Assembly (NCBI GenBank): GCA_020636645.1 | Contig: JACJXO010000003.1 | Span: forward strand, 186,001 to 250,000 | DNA length: 64,000 bases | Origin: Chitinophagales bacterium | GTDB taxonomy: Bacteria > Bacteroidota > Bacteroidia > Chitinophagales > BACL12 | Direction of reading: 5' to 3' | Part shown: in pieces, positions 1-9,443 of the stretch | Layout: the number at the start of each line of letters is the position of its first letter | Position numbering within the stretch: position 1 is the stretch's first letter | Position numbers and translations under genes: made by a program | Notes under the pieces: model-generated | Told to the model about the DNA's origin: nothing | Database searches by the model: none | The model's input: the letters and a program-made list of their open reading frames with translations, nothing else

Positions 1-681
1 TGCGGCCTGCATGACCACATCAACCATTTTCAGAAAGACCTCATTTCCTGATTCAATAAAACCTATCATGGGAGCCGCCTTATCACCAGGTATCATACTG
101 AGCACCACCCCAAACAGAATTGCAAAGAAGATGACCTGCAGCATTTTGGTAATATCCATGAAACTGCTGAAGATGTTATCTGGTACGATCTCTACAATAA
201 CCTGAAGAGGGCCCTGGTCCTTTGACTTGCCTGCTTCCTGTACCTTATCTTTTACTTTCTTCTGGAGATCACTTGCCGGCATGTCAACTGCTGAAACATC
301 ATCGCCGGATTGAAAGGCCATAAACTGCTCATGGTTGGCTGCCAGCTGTTCTTCGCCTACAACCTTTCCCGGCTGTATCAGGTTGGCTGCCACGAGCCCC
401 ACTGTTATGGCAATGACGGTAGTGCCTACATAGATACCAATGGTCTTTAAGCCAACCCTTCTGATCTTACTGATATCACTTAGATCTGTGATACCCTTGA
501 TGATACTGAATAACACCAAAGGAACGGCTATCAGTTTCAACACATTGATGAAGATCGTTCCCCAGGGCTTGATCCAGTCCAGCGTGAATTGCCTCCAGCC
601 GAGTCCTGCACTCAGTAAGGCCCATATGACACCTAGTAACAGTCCGAACAGGATCTTCCAATGTAGCGCAATCTTTCTCAT
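1..681 (-). CDS. Dicarboxylate/amino acid:cation symporter (GltP type), partial
   Basis: The first 227 residues of a sodium- or proton-coupled symporter of the DAACS family, which imports glutamate, aspartate or C4-dicarboxylates across the inner membrane. The frame is open to the window edge, so the C-terminal half with the substrate-binding hairpins is not seen. Visible are an N-terminal membrane helix, a second one around residues 44-64 with the family-like run LKLIAVPLVLF, a third around 78-100, a hydrophilic Lys/Glu/Asp-rich loop at about 105-165, and the family motif MLQVIFFAILFG near 180-192. The long hydrophilic loop is typical of Bacteroidota members. The ATG lies one base past the aroC stop codon, so the two genes are probably co-transcribed. 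Substrate cannot be read from this part. Confidence 0.92.
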   Translation of the reverse strand, partial: MRKIALHWKILFGLLLGVIWALLSAGLGWRQFTLDWIKPWGTIFINVLKLIAVPLVLFSIIKGITDLSDISKIRRVGLKTIGIYVGTTVIAITVGLVAANLIQPGKVVGEEQLAANHEQFMAFQSGDDVSAVDMPASDLQKKVKDKVQEAGKSKDQGPLQVIVEIVPDNIFSSFMDITKMLQVIFFAILFGVVLSMIPGDKAAPMIGFIESGNEVFLKMVDVVMQAA

Positions 682-682
682 A

Positions 683-1762
683 TCATTTCCGGTTGATGCG
701 TTGTAACAGCAGATGGTCTGCCAGCACCATGGCGGTCATCGCCTCCACGATAGGTACTGCCCTGGGCAATACACAAGGATCGTGTCTGCCTTTCCCTTCA
801 ACAGATACTTTCTGGCCGGCACTGTTCACCGTTTCCTGAGGTCTTAAAATAGTAGCAACAGGTTTAAATGCAGTGCGGAAATATATATCCATGCCATTGC
901 TGATGCCACCCTGAATGCCCCCCGAATGATTGGTGCGGGTAACGATCTTTCCATCACGGTTTTCAAAAATGTCGTTATGCGTACTTCCACGCATACCGGC
1001 ACCATGAAACCCGCTTCCGATTTCAAACCCTTTGGCGGCATTGATACTGAGCATGGCCTTCCCGAGGTCAGCATGTAACTTATCAAACACCGGTTCACCC
1101 AAGCCGGAGGGCACACCTGATGCCACACAGGTAATGACACCACCAATGGTATCTCCTTCTTTCCGGACCGCATTTACCAGGCTGATCATTCTTTCGGCAG
1201 TTTCCTGATCCGGACAACGAATGATATTCTCATCGGTCCGACTGAGGTCCAGATCCTGATAAGATGCATCCAGCACGATATCACCAACTGCGCTTACATA
1301 AGCCTGTACATGTATTCCTTCCGTTTTTAAAACAGCCATAGCAACGGCACCTGCAGCAACTCTTGCTGCGGTTTCTCTTGCACTGGATCTGCCACCACCC
1401 CGGTGATCTCTGATGCCATACTTTTCCTGGTAGGTGAAGTCAGCATGAGAAGGTCTGTAGGTATCTGCAAGATGATCGTAATCTTTCGAACGCTGATCAC
1501 TGTTGCGTATCAGAATTGCCAGTGGAGTTCCGGTGCTTTTACCCTCCATTACACCACTCAGAAATTCACAGGTATCGGGCTCTTTTCTTTGGGTGGTAAT
1601 GCGTGATTGCCCCGGTCTTCTGCGAGCCAGTGCTTCATCTATCAGTGCTTCTGTCAATGAAATGCCCGGCGGGCATCCGTCTATGACCACACCAATTGCC
1701 GGTCCATGTGATTCACCAAATGTAGTGATGCGAAAATATGTTCCAAAAGAATTACCCGGCAT
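683..1762 (-). CDS. aroC: Chorismate synthase
   Basis: Last step of the shikimate pathway: converts 5-enolpyruvylshikimate-3-phosphate to chorismate with reduced FMN. The protein begins MPGNSFGTYFRITTFGESHG, the usual N terminus with the first signature His, and also shows the RPG(Q)SRITTQRKE and DHRGGGRSSARETAARVAAG blocks characteristic of the family. I start it at the ATG at 1762 (359 residues, normal family length); the open frame runs 24 codons further upstream but those residues are not family-like and would overlap the divergent hutI start. The downstream symporter begins one base after the stop codon. No other aromatic-pathway gene is in the window. Confidence 0.97.
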   Translation of the reverse strand: MPGNSFGTYFRITTFGESHGPAIGVVIDGCPPGISLTEALIDEALARRRPGQSRITTQRKEPDTCEFLSGVMEGKSTGTPLAILIRNSDQRSKDYDHLADTYRPSHADFTYQEKYGIRDHRGGGRSSARETAARVAAGAVAMAVLKTEGIHVQAYVSAVGDIVLDASYQDLDLSRTDENIIRCPDQETAERMISLVNAVRKEGDTIGGVITCVASGVPSGLGEPVFDKLHADLGKAMLSINAAKGFEIGSGFHGAGMRGSTHNDIFENRDGKIVTRTNHSGGIQGGISNGMDIYFRTAFKPVATILRPQETVNSAGQKVSVEGKGRHDPCVLPRAVPIVEAMTAMVLADHLLLQRINRK

Positions 1763-1806
1763 CCTGCGAAGATACAGGTTGCGTTTGATTTGTAATCGGG
1801 CGTCCG

Positions 1807-1814
1807 TACCTTTG
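1807..1814 (+). promoter_or_regulatory. Bacteroidota -7 box (TACCTTTG) for hutI
   Basis: TACCTTTG matches the TAnnTTTG consensus. Only 3 bases separate it from the hutI ATG at 1818, implying an mRNA with almost no leader. No convincing -33 TTTG was seen. Confidence 0.5.
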
Positions 1815-1817
1815 AAG

Positions 1818-3056
1818 ATGCCTTCCCATCGCATTCTTATTCAACAAATTCATATGCTTGGACCGGTCTGGCCTGATGGAACAGACAGGCTTGCAGGCAA
1901 AGACATGAATCTTTTCCCAACCCTCAGCAATGCATGGCTGCTATCTGAGAACGGGCGCATTGCTGCATATGGCACGATGGATCAGGAACTTCCTGAAGCT
2001 GATGAGGTCATCGACGCCACCGGAAGGTGGGTATTGCCGGCATTTTGCGACAGCCACACCCATCTAGTTTTTGCCCGCAGCCGAGAAGAAGAATTTGAAA
2101 TGCGCATCCGCGGAAGATCCTATGAAGAGATCGCAGCTGCAGGTGGTGGCATTCTCAACAGTGCCCGAAAATTACAACAGGCATCAGCAGATGAGCTGGA
2201 AGCTTCTGCACTCGAAAGACTCGCAGAAATAGAACGCATGGGCACCGGAGCGGTAGAGATCAAGAGCGGTTACGGACTAACCGTCGATGCAGAACTCAAG
2301 ATACTTCGGGTCATACAGAAACTGAGATCACAAAGCAGACTGATCATCAGATCTACCTTCCTGGGCGCTCATGCACTGCCGTTAGAATACAGGCAAGACA
2401 GGAACGGATACATCAAGCTGATCACTGATGTCATGTTGCCACAGATTGCTGATGAAGGTCTTGCCGATTACTGTGATGTTTTTTGCGAAAATGGATTTTT
2501 CACGCCGGAAGAAACAGACACCATACTACAGGCTGCCTGGAAATATGATATTGCACCTCGTATTCATGCCAATCAACTTGCAGTTTCAGGCGGAGTTCAG
2601 GCAGGCGTCAGAAACAATGCAATATCTGTTGATCATCTGGAGCATATCACCCGCAATGAGATCGACTGTTTGCTGGACAGCAACACCCTGCCTACAGCTC
2701 TTCCATCCTGCAGCTTCTTTCTTAATCTGCCTTATGCGCCTGGCAGGGACATCATTGATGCCGGTTTACCTCTGGTTCTGGCTACCGATTACAACCCCGG
2801 CTCCACTCCTTCCGGTAAGATTCCCTTCGTTTTGTCACTAGCCTGTATCAAGATGCGCCTGACACCTGAAGAAGCCATCAACGCAGTAACAGTAAACGGA
2901 GCTGCTGCCATGCAGATCAGCGACCGTGCAGGCAGCATCACTGCCGGTAAAGACGCAAGGCTCATCATCACCCGGCCAATGGAGCATCTGGCATATTTAC
3001 CCTATGCATTCGGGGGAGATCATATTGAAAGAACCATTTTACCGACAATCTCCTGA
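1818..3056 (+). CDS. hutI: Imidazolonepropionase
   Basis: Third enzyme of histidine degradation: hydrolyses 4-imidazolone-5-propanoate to N-formimino-L-glutamate. It is a metal-dependent amidohydrolase of 412 residues, the usual length. The metal-binding HxH is at residues 80-82 (DSHTH), followed by the substrate-binding blocks AAGGGI, EIKSGYGL, AHALP, a HANQ His, DHLEH and ATDYNPGS near the C terminus. The start at 1818 keeps the N-terminal beta strand RILIQQIHML; the longer upstream frame is antisense to aroC and was not used. hutH, hutU and hutG/F are absent from the flanks, so the gene stands alone here. Confidence 0.95.
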   Translation: MPSHRILIQQIHMLGPVWPDGTDRLAGKDMNLFPTLSNAWLLSENGRIAAYGTMDQELPEADEVIDATGRWVLPAFCDSHTHLVFARSREEEFEMRIRGRSYEEIAAAGGGILNSARKLQQASADELEASALERLAEIERMGTGAVEIKSGYGLTVDAELKILRVIQKLRSQSRLIIRSTFLGAHALPLEYRQDRNGYIKLITDVMLPQIADEGLADYCDVFCENGFFTPEETDTILQAAWKYDIAPRIHANQLAVSGGVQAGVRNNAISVDHLEHITRNEIDCLLDSNTLPTALPSCSFFLNLPYAPGRDIIDAGLPLVLATDYNPGSTPSGKIPFVLSLACIKMRLTPEEAINAVTVNGAAAMQISDRAGSITAGKDARLIITRPMEHLAYLPYAFGGDHIERTILPTIS

Positions 3057-3080
3057 CAGAAGGAATCAAAAATATACCCG

Positions 3081-3088
3081 TACTTTTG
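3081..3088 (+). promoter_or_regulatory. Bacteroidota -7 box (TACTTTTG) for the FG-GAP gene
   Basis: TACTTTTG fits TAnnTTTG. It ends 10 bases before the ATG at 3099 and 16 before the in-frame ATG at 3105. Confidence 0.5.
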
Positions 3089-3098
3089 TACACAATTT

Positions 3099-5618
3099 AT
3101 GCATATGTCACGCCAACTAACCCTCTCAACAGTTCTGATCGCCGTGCTGGCATCAGGCATCGTATTGTATCAACAGATCTCTCCGACCCAGGCAAGCCAG
3201 ACCGCCAAAGACCCTGAAACAGATACCTGGCAAATGCTGGTAACCCAGCAGATCATGGCCTCTGAATATCAGTTCAGAAAAGGAACAGAAAATCCTTTTG
3301 AAGCATTCAACAGAAGAAGTGACAGCAGATTCTACCTGACTGAATCAGGTTTTAAGGCAGTGAAAAGATCAGACGCTGATGTCCGGTTGGAAGTAACCCT
3401 TGATCAGGTTGTGGCTGATAACCTGCCATTGGCTTCCACCGGAATCAACTGGCAGACAGAAAGTGCTGAATTGCTGGTAATGGACGCCGGAACTTACCAG
3501 ATAGAATACATGAATGCCCCCGAAGGTTTCAGACAGAATTTCATCATTGAAGATCCAGGCGAACCTGCTGCCCGGGTAGCTGTGAAGCTGCATATGAGCG
3601 GTAGCGGAGAATCCCGTATGACCAACAATTCCTATGAGCTGGTGGCAGGAGGACAGACATTATTCAGTTACGGCAACCTCCGGGCGTATGATGCTTATGG
3701 AAGGTCTCTGGAATCACACATGGAGCTGAACGGTCAGGAACTGGCGCTGGTAACAGACACCAGGAATGCTGTGTTTCCTGTTACCATAGACCCGCTCACA
3801 ACTACTCCTGACTGGAGCTACGAAGGCAACCAGGTAGGCGCTAACATGGCATTTGCTGTCAGTACTGCCGGCGATGTCAACAATGACGGATATGATGACG
3901 TGGTAGTTGGCGCTGCAGCCTATGATGCAGGTGAAACCGACGAAGGAAAAGCATTTTTGTTTCTGGGCGGTCCATCCGGTTTGTCCACCACTCCTGTCTG
4001 GGAAGATGAAGGTGATAACGAAAGCGGATTAATGGGCAAGTCTGTGGCAGCTGCCGGCGACGTGAACGGCGATGGCTATGACGATTTGTTGATAGGCCTC
4101 GGTCTTTACAGCGGTGGCGAATCAGAAGAAGGCCGGGCACATCTGTATTATGGCACCTCCACCGGTGTAACCACTGAACCTGTGTGGTGGTTTGAACCAA
4201 ACCAGGCGGGTGTGGGTCTCGGATTTCCGCTGGAAGGTTTAGGTGATGTCAACAATGATGGTTATGATGACGTGATCATTGGAGGCAATGGCTGGGACGG
4301 CGATCAGGTTGATGAAGGAAGAGCATACGTATTTTATGGTTCTGCCGATGGTCTTGCCGATGAACCGGACTGGACCGTTGATGGTAACAATACTGACGCT
4401 GCGCTGGGCCATGCAGTCAGTGCTGCCGGCGATGTGAATGGCGACGGATATGACGATGCCATCATAGGCGGATGGAATTATTCAGGAGCTATAGCCAACT
4501 GCGGTAAAGCCTGGGTGTTTCTGGGTGGACCGACCGGTCTGGCCGATAGTCCTGTATGGGAACTGGAAGGAGACCAAAGCAACGGGTATTTCGCTTTCTG
4601 GGTATCCGGTGTGGGCGATGTGGACAATGATGGTTTTGACGACATCATGATAGGTGCCAAGAGATATGATGCAGAATTTGTAGATGAAGGGAAAGCCTGG
4701 CTATTCATGGGAAGCCCCGCTGGGCCTGAAACAACTGCCAGCTGGACGGCTGAAGGAGATAATGACGGCGCTGAGTATGCCATTCAGTTCGGACCTGCCG
4801 GCGATGTCAATAACGATGGTTATGCAGATGTGATCATGGGATCACACTTTCATACAGAAGACTTTAACAAGGAAGGCAAGGCCTATCTCTATCTGGGCGG
4901 GCCGTCAGGTTTGTCTGCAACAGCAGCATGGACCTACCTGGGTGGTGTGAATCAGGCAAACTTCGGATGGACCTGCGATGGTGCCGGCGATGTCAACCAC
5001 GATGGTTTTGATGATGTCATCATCGGAGCTTTCAAATACAGTAATCCGGAAACCTACGAAGGTTCAGCTTTTGTTTTTCATGGCTTAAACAGCTGCCCTA
5101 CCCCATCATCCTATGCAGTTGGCTCACTGGCTCCAACCACAGCAGATGTTTCATGGACGGGTGCAGATGATGCCACCATTTATAAGGTAACGGTCAAAGG
5201 TGCGGGTGAAAGCCATTTGTATCTCAGTCTGAATGACTCCTATACCCTTACCGGACTCACCCCTTCCAAGAAATACAAAAGCTGGGTGCAGACCAAATGT
5301 GGCACCACCTGGACACTCCGTTCCAATGTGATCACCTTTACCACTCCGCCCATGAGAACAAGTGGAGAAGATCAGGGAGAGGTGTATCCTAATCCAACTG
5401 CGGGCTGGCTGCATATCACAAACAGCTCTTCTGATGCAGGCATTTATCAGGTTCGGCTGTTCGATCTGAATGGAAAAATGGTAATGGAAATGGAAACCGG
5501 CTGGCTGGAAGCTGGCATTCCGGCATCGGTAGATATCAGTCACCTGTCTGCCGGAACCTACACCTGGCAAACCAGTTGTCAGGGTAAGACCAGACAAGGC
5601 CTGATCACGAAAAAATAA
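3099..5618 (+). CDS. Secreted FG-GAP repeat protein with fibronectin III and type IX sorting domain
   Basis: An 839-residue exported protein. A signal segment (about residues 3-24) is followed by an N-terminal beta domain to about residue 230 ending in the run FPVTIDPL, then seven FG-GAP blades, each carrying a calcium-binding-like GDVNxDGYDD loop (for example GDVNNDGYDDVVVGAA and GDVNGDGYDDLLIG). A fibronectin type III-like domain follows (about 665-745), then a C-terminal type A sorting domain beginning near GEVYPNPTAGW and ending in SAGTYTWQ...ITKK. The sorting domain predicts export through the type IX system and attachment to the cell surface. The seven blades suggest an integrin-alpha-like propeller used in adhesion, but ligand and function are unknown. 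Start may be 3105 instead (second Met). Confidence 0.9.
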   Translation: MHMSRQLTLSTVLIAVLASGIVLYQQISPTQASQTAKDPETDTWQMLVTQQIMASEYQFRKGTENPFEAFNRRSDSRFYLTESGFKAVKRSDADVRLEVTLDQVVADNLPLASTGINWQTESAELLVMDAGTYQIEYMNAPEGFRQNFIIEDPGEPAARVAVKLHMSGSGESRMTNNSYELVAGGQTLFSYGNLRAYDAYGRSLESHMELNGQELALVTDTRNAVFPVTIDPLTTTPDWSYEGNQVGANMAFAVSTAGDVNNDGYDDVVVGAAAYDAGETDEGKAFLFLGGPSGLSTTPVWEDEGDNESGLMGKSVAAAGDVNGDGYDDLLIGLGLYSGGESEEGRAHLYYGTSTGVTTEPVWWFEPNQAGVGLGFPLEGLGDVNNDGYDDVIIGGNGWDGDQVDEGRAYVFYGSADGLADEPDWTVDGNNTDAALGHAVSAAGDVNGDGYDDAIIGGWNYSGAIANCGKAWVFLGGPTGLADSPVWELEGDQSNGYFAFWVSGVGDVDNDGFDDIMIGAKRYDAEFVDEGKAWLFMGSPAGPETTASWTAEGDNDGAEYAIQFGPAGDVNNDGYADVIMGSHFHTEDFNKEGKAYLYLGGPSGLSATAAWTYLGGVNQANFGWTCDGAGDVNHDGFDDVIIGAFKYSNPETYEGSAFVFHGLNSCPTPSSYAVGSLAPTTADVSWTGADDATIYKVTVKGAGESHLYLSLNDSYTLTGLTPSKKYKSWVQTKCGTTWTLRSNVITFTTPPMRTSGEDQGEVYPNPTAGWLHITNSSSDAGIYQVRLFDLNGKMVMEMETGWLEAGIPASVDISHLSAGTYTWQTSCQGKTRQGLITKK

Positions 5619-5633
5619 AGACCTGCATAAATC

Positions 5634-5662
5634 AAAAAAGGCTCCTTTAGGGAGCCTTTTTT
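5634..5662. terminator. Bidirectional Rho-independent terminator
   Basis: A-run, GGCTCC stem, TTTA loop with G, GGAGCC stem, then six T. It can end the FG-GAP transcript on the plus strand and, with the A-run read as T, the tRNA-Leu transcript on the minus strand. Confidence 0.85.
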
Positions 5663-5668
5663 GTTCTG

Positions 5669-5752
5669 TGCCGAGAGTGGGAGTCGAACCCACACAGCCT
5701 TGCGGCCACACGCCCCTGAAACGTGCGTGTCTACCAGTTTCACCATCTCGGC
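5669..5752 (-). tRNA. tRNA-Leu (anticodon CAG)
   Basis: 84 bases. Acceptor stem GCCGAGA pairs with TCTCGGC, discriminator A. The D-arm region GGTGAAACTGGTAGAC is typical of leucine tRNAs. Anticodon stem CACGT/GCGTG encloses loop TTCAGGG, giving CAG. A long variable arm (GGCCGCAAGGCT region) and the T-arm GTTCGACTC are present. The 3' CCA is not encoded. Confidence 0.95.
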
Positions 5753-5795
5753 AACTACCCGCAAAAGCGGTTCGCAAAGTTAACAAGGAAAACGA

Positions 5796-8700
5796 TTAAT
5801 GCAACGGCAATTTTATAAAAAAGGTGGTATATTCTTGTTCCACACTTTCTGCCCATATTTCACCGCCCAGACGCTGAACGATACGTTCAACAATGGCCAG
5901 CCCCACACCGGTTCCTTCAAAGTGCTCTTCGCTGTGAAGCCTTTTGAATGCTTTGAATAACTTGTCTTTAAACTCCATGTTGAAACCCACCCCGTTATCA
6001 GTGATCCGGATAATACTGTAACCTTCCACTTTGGAAGAAGAAAACTGCACCACCGGCTGACGAGCAGTTGCTGAAAACTTCACAGCATTACTGATCAGGT
6101 TCCGCAAAGCCTGGCGCAGCATATCCGGATCGGTCTCCATGACCGGTAGCCCGCCTATCTCAAAACTGACCTGTTCCAGGTCGGTACTGCGCCCCATTTC
6201 ATCTATGACCTGCTGCACAAGATCAGAAACCTGTACCATTTTTTTTCTGACCGGCACCTTCCCCATTCTGATATAAATGAGCAGATTATCAATCAATGTG
6301 CCCATTTTAGTGATGCTGTTCCTGATCTGCGTAATATTGGATTTTCCTTCTTCATCCAGCTTATCACTGTACCGCTTCTCCAGGAAGTAGGCAAAAATAT
6401 CAATAGTGCGAAGCGGGGTTCTCAGGTCATGGCTAACCGAATAATGGAAAGTGTCGATCTCTTTGGTCAGCTGCTCCAGTTTGCCGGTTCTGTTACGCAG
6501 CTTTTCTGACAGGTCTTCTACTTTTTCTTTCAGGGAAGTCTCTCTGTTCTTCAGATCTGATATATCTGTACTGATGCTCAGTACTTCCAGAACCTGTCCA
6601 TCAGCATCGGTAAGCGGCACCTTCATAGTGCTTACCCAGGTATGTTTTCCCGTAGCCTGATTCAGCAGTTTGTGTTCCTTCAGCTCCAGTGGCTGCTGGT
6701 TCAGCAGGATCTCTGCATCGGGATCTATCAGTTGCTGAAATGTTTCATGAAACTGATGGTTCCTGTTGAATTTATACTGCATGACCATCTGCCTGTCAAC
6801 ACCCAGGTATTCAGCAAAGGCATTGTTGATGACCACAAATTCATCGCTTGCATTACGCACATAGATGGGGTCTGGTATGGCATTTATGATCTGCTGCAGA
6901 AATATGCGCTGATCTTCAATCTCTTTCTCAATAGACTTTAACGCAGTTATATCCTGATGAATACCGGAAGCCCTGACAGGTTCTCCGTTCTCATCCCACT
7001 CTACCACACGTCCCTTGTCAAGTATCCACCTCCACTCGCCGTTACTGGCCAGCATTCGCAGGTTGGCTTCATAGAATGGTGTCAATCCATTAATATGATC
7101 CTGAAACTTCCTGTAGGAAGATTCAATATCAGCAGGGTGCACAAACTTTTCCCAGAACTGTTCATTGACAGAAGTGATCTCAAAATGGTAGCCGAGCATT
7201 TCGCCCCAGCGCCTGTTGTGAATGATGCGGTTTTCTTTGATAAAGAAATCCCAGGTACCCAGATCAGCGCCTTTCAGAGCCATGTCCAGCCTGGCTTCAC
7301 TTTCACGAAGGGCTTTTTCACGTTCTATTCGTTCGGTGATGTCACGCATGATGGCAACCATCCTGCTGTCCTCCAGTCTCGTGACTGAAATCTCCACAGT
7401 TTTTGTGCGGCCATCAGCACAGACCAGTGTCCGGGTACGATGGAAGGTCCCTGTTCCTTCAATATTACGCACAACGGAGTCTCCCGTTGAAATGAACTCT
7501 TCCGGAATAAATCTGGAAATGGAACTTCCAGTCAGTTCATCCAGAGAATAACCGGTTAGCCTGGAGGTCATATTGTTGGCATCTTCCACAAGTCCTTCCT
7601 GACTGATCAGGAATATGGACTCGCCGGCATTTTCCAGAATGGTGCTGTTCAGCTCAACGGTCTTCTTTAGCGCTGATCTGGTTTCCTCCTGCTCATTACT
7701 GGCAATGATACCAGACAACAGATCTGCCAGATTAGCAGCAAAGGAACGGTCTTCAGGCATCCAGTCGCGGCGGGACTCCGTTACGTCAAAACAGATGACA
7801 CCCCACAGCTTTTCTCCAATATAAATTCCTGCATCCATCATAGAGAGAATACCATCCGGAATGATATAGCTATCTCTGAATACATCCACACGCGGGTCTT
7901 GCAAGGCATCATCAATAGTAAGCACCCGTTCTTCTCTGATGATCTCTGTGTAGGCAGAAAAGTCAGAAAGTACAAGCCCTTCATCTGCGAATGTTTGCTC
8001 TTGTTTAATATAGTTTGTCAGGCAAGTCAGCTCATTTCCTGTTTCATTGAACTGCCAGATATTCACCCGATCCAGTGCCATGGCCACACATGATGTTCTG
8101 GCTATCTCGCGGCAGGCTTCCTGCAATCCTCTGCTTCCTGCCTGCATCGATTTAGCCAGCGACAAATACAGATTCTGGTTTCTTCGAAGTGCGTTTTCAA
8201 TACGTCGCTGTTCTTCCAGGATGGTTTTTCGGCTATGAATATTACTGAGCAGGCCTGAAAATCCTGTCAGGAGGCCGGCATGATCGCGAATGGTCTGAAA
8301 TTTAGCTCTTACATATATATGTTGTCCAGTTGCAGTTTCCAGCAGCAGATCATTTTCAAAGTCTCCGATGCCGTTGTTCAACTGCCTGATAACATGCACA
8401 AATGAGCTGTCTGTGTCGCTGTTCTTCACAAAGTAATCACTCATGGAATGTCCCAGACATTCTTCCACTTTGTATCCGGTCAATTCAGTCCAGGCTGAAT
8501 TCAGAAATTCTATCTTGCCTTTTTCATCAGCTCTGAAAATCACATCCTGTAACTGATCGATCAGATTCTGGTATTCCTGTTTGCTCTCCTGAAGACGGAG
8601 CTGCGCCTCTTTTCTTTTAGTAATATCATTGATGATCACCTTTATAGCCGGTGCTCCGTCATAGGTTACCGGATAAGCGAAGATCTCTGCAGGAAAAGTA

Positions 8701-9371
8701 GTCTTGTCTTCGCGGATGATATGCTCTTCAATGACTTCAACAGGAAGATTCTCTTCGTTCATTCTGCGGATCCGTTCTACCACGATGGTCCTGAACTCAG
8801 GTGTAACAAAATCAACCACACTGCGACCTATCAGACTCTCTGCATCTGCAGCCCGCACCATTCTGACCCCCTGCGGGTTTACATAAACCAGTTTACCATT
8901 GCAGTGAATCAATACCCCACTGGTGGTGTGATGAATGAATTTAAGGTGATGATCAGAAAGTTCTCTGAGTCTCTTCAGCTCCTGTTCCCTTTCCGTTACT
9001 TCTATCAGGTTGATCGTGTAGCCATCCAGCAGATCTGCAGATTGTTCCAGGCGGGCAATGTGCAGATCGAATATCCGGTTGGTTTCTGACAGCTGTACTC
9101 CGGGCATTCGGAATTGCATGATGTTGCCGGCATACAATCCTGCATCCTGCAAAACTTTAAGTTTGTCCTGAAATCCGTTGAACATCCTGTCCAGGTGCAG
9201 CAGCTTCTGCTTGTTTGCGCCTTGTGGCAGAAGTTTTCTGTATGCCGGATTGTAATGAATAACATTAAAGGAGGCGTCAACCAGTGCTACTGGCACAGAC
9301 AGATGCTCCAGACCGCGGTAACGTTCTGTTATCCTGGTATGCTCAAAAGGCGACTCCATTCTTCTATACAA
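5796..9371 (-). CDS. Multi-PAS/GAF sensor histidine kinase
   Basis: A 1191-residue sensor kinase with no obvious membrane segment or signal peptide, so probably cytoplasmic. By eye the order is three PAS regions (about 15-130, 135-255, 265-385), a GAF domain (about 400-565), three more PAS regions (about 575-690, 695-815 with a PAC-like tail WRWILDKGRVVEWDENGEP, and 820-930), a coiled coil (about 935-960), the phosphoacceptor HisKA box FHYSVSHDLRTPLRTID, and a HATPase domain with NLISNAVKFS (N box), DNGVGF (G1) and GTGVGLAIVERI (G2). The H box style is that of bacteriophytochrome-like kinases. There is no receiver domain and no response regulator next to it, so it is an orphan. GAF Cys for bilin is not evident. 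Translation may start at the fifth residue (Met). Confidence 0.93.
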   Translation of the reverse strand: MYRRMESPFEHTRITERYRGLEHLSVPVALVDASFNVIHYNPAYRKLLPQGANKQKLLHLDRMFNGFQDKLKVLQDAGLYAGNIMQFRMPGVQLSETNRIFDLHIARLEQSADLLDGYTINLIEVTEREQELKRLRELSDHHLKFIHHTTSGVLIHCNGKLVYVNPQGVRMVRAADAESLIGRSVVDFVTPEFRTIVVERIRRMNEENLPVEVIEEHIIREDKTTFPAEIFAYPVTYDGAPAIKVIINDITKRKEAQLRLQESKQEYQNLIDQLQDVIFRADEKGKIEFLNSAWTELTGYKVEECLGHSMSDYFVKNSDTDSSFVHVIRQLNNGIGDFENDLLLETATGQHIYVRAKFQTIRDHAGLLTGFSGLLSNIHSRKTILEEQRRIENALRRNQNLYLSLAKSMQAGSRGLQEACREIARTSCVAMALDRVNIWQFNETGNELTCLTNYIKQEQTFADEGLVLSDFSAYTEIIREERVLTIDDALQDPRVDVFRDSYIIPDGILSMMDAGIYIGEKLWGVICFDVTESRRDWMPEDRSFAANLADLLSGIIASNEQEETRSALKKTVELNSTILENAGESIFLISQEGLVEDANNMTSRLTGYSLDELTGSSISRFIPEEFISTGDSVVRNIEGTGTFHRTRTLVCADGRTKTVEISVTRLEDSRMVAIMRDITERIEREKALRESEARLDMALKGADLGTWDFFIKENRIIHNRRWGEMLGYHFEITSVNEQFWEKFVHPADIESSYRKFQDHINGLTPFYEANLRMLASNGEWRWILDKGRVVEWDENGEPVRASGIHQDITALKSIEKEIEDQRIFLQQIINAIPDPIYVRNASDEFVVINNAFAEYLGVDRQMVMQYKFNRNHQFHETFQQLIDPDAEILLNQQPLELKEHKLLNQATGKHTWVSTMKVPLTDADGQVLEVLSISTDISDLKNRETSLKEKVEDLSEKLRNRTGKLEQLTKEIDTFHYSVSHDLRTPLRTIDIFAYFLEKRYSDKLDEEGKSNITQIRNSITKMGTLIDNLLIYIRMGKVPVRKKMVQVSDLVQQVIDEMGRSTDLEQVSFEIGGLPVMETDPDMLRQALRNLISNAVKFSATARQPVVQFSSSKVEGYSIIRITDNGVGFNMEFKDKLFKAFKRLHSEEHFEGTGVGLAIVERIVQRLGGEIWAESVEQEYTTFFIKLPLH

Positions 9372-9443
9372 AAATGTTTCATTTGCAGAGGAGATGCAGT
9401 GTAAACTACTACATTTTTGTGACTATCAGAGAATGGTATATAA

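Noticed and set aside
1503..1817. N-terminal extension of the hutI frame by 105 codons
   Set aside because: It is antisense to aroC, has no HutI similarity and would make the protein far too long.
5669..5752. tRNA-Leu as an integration site
   Set aside because: No duplicated tRNA end or integrase nearby; both flanks are ordinary chromosomal genes.
5151..5786. 211-codon minus-strand frame covering the tRNA and FG-GAP end
   Set aside because: It includes the tRNA-Leu sequence and the terminator and has no family resemblance.
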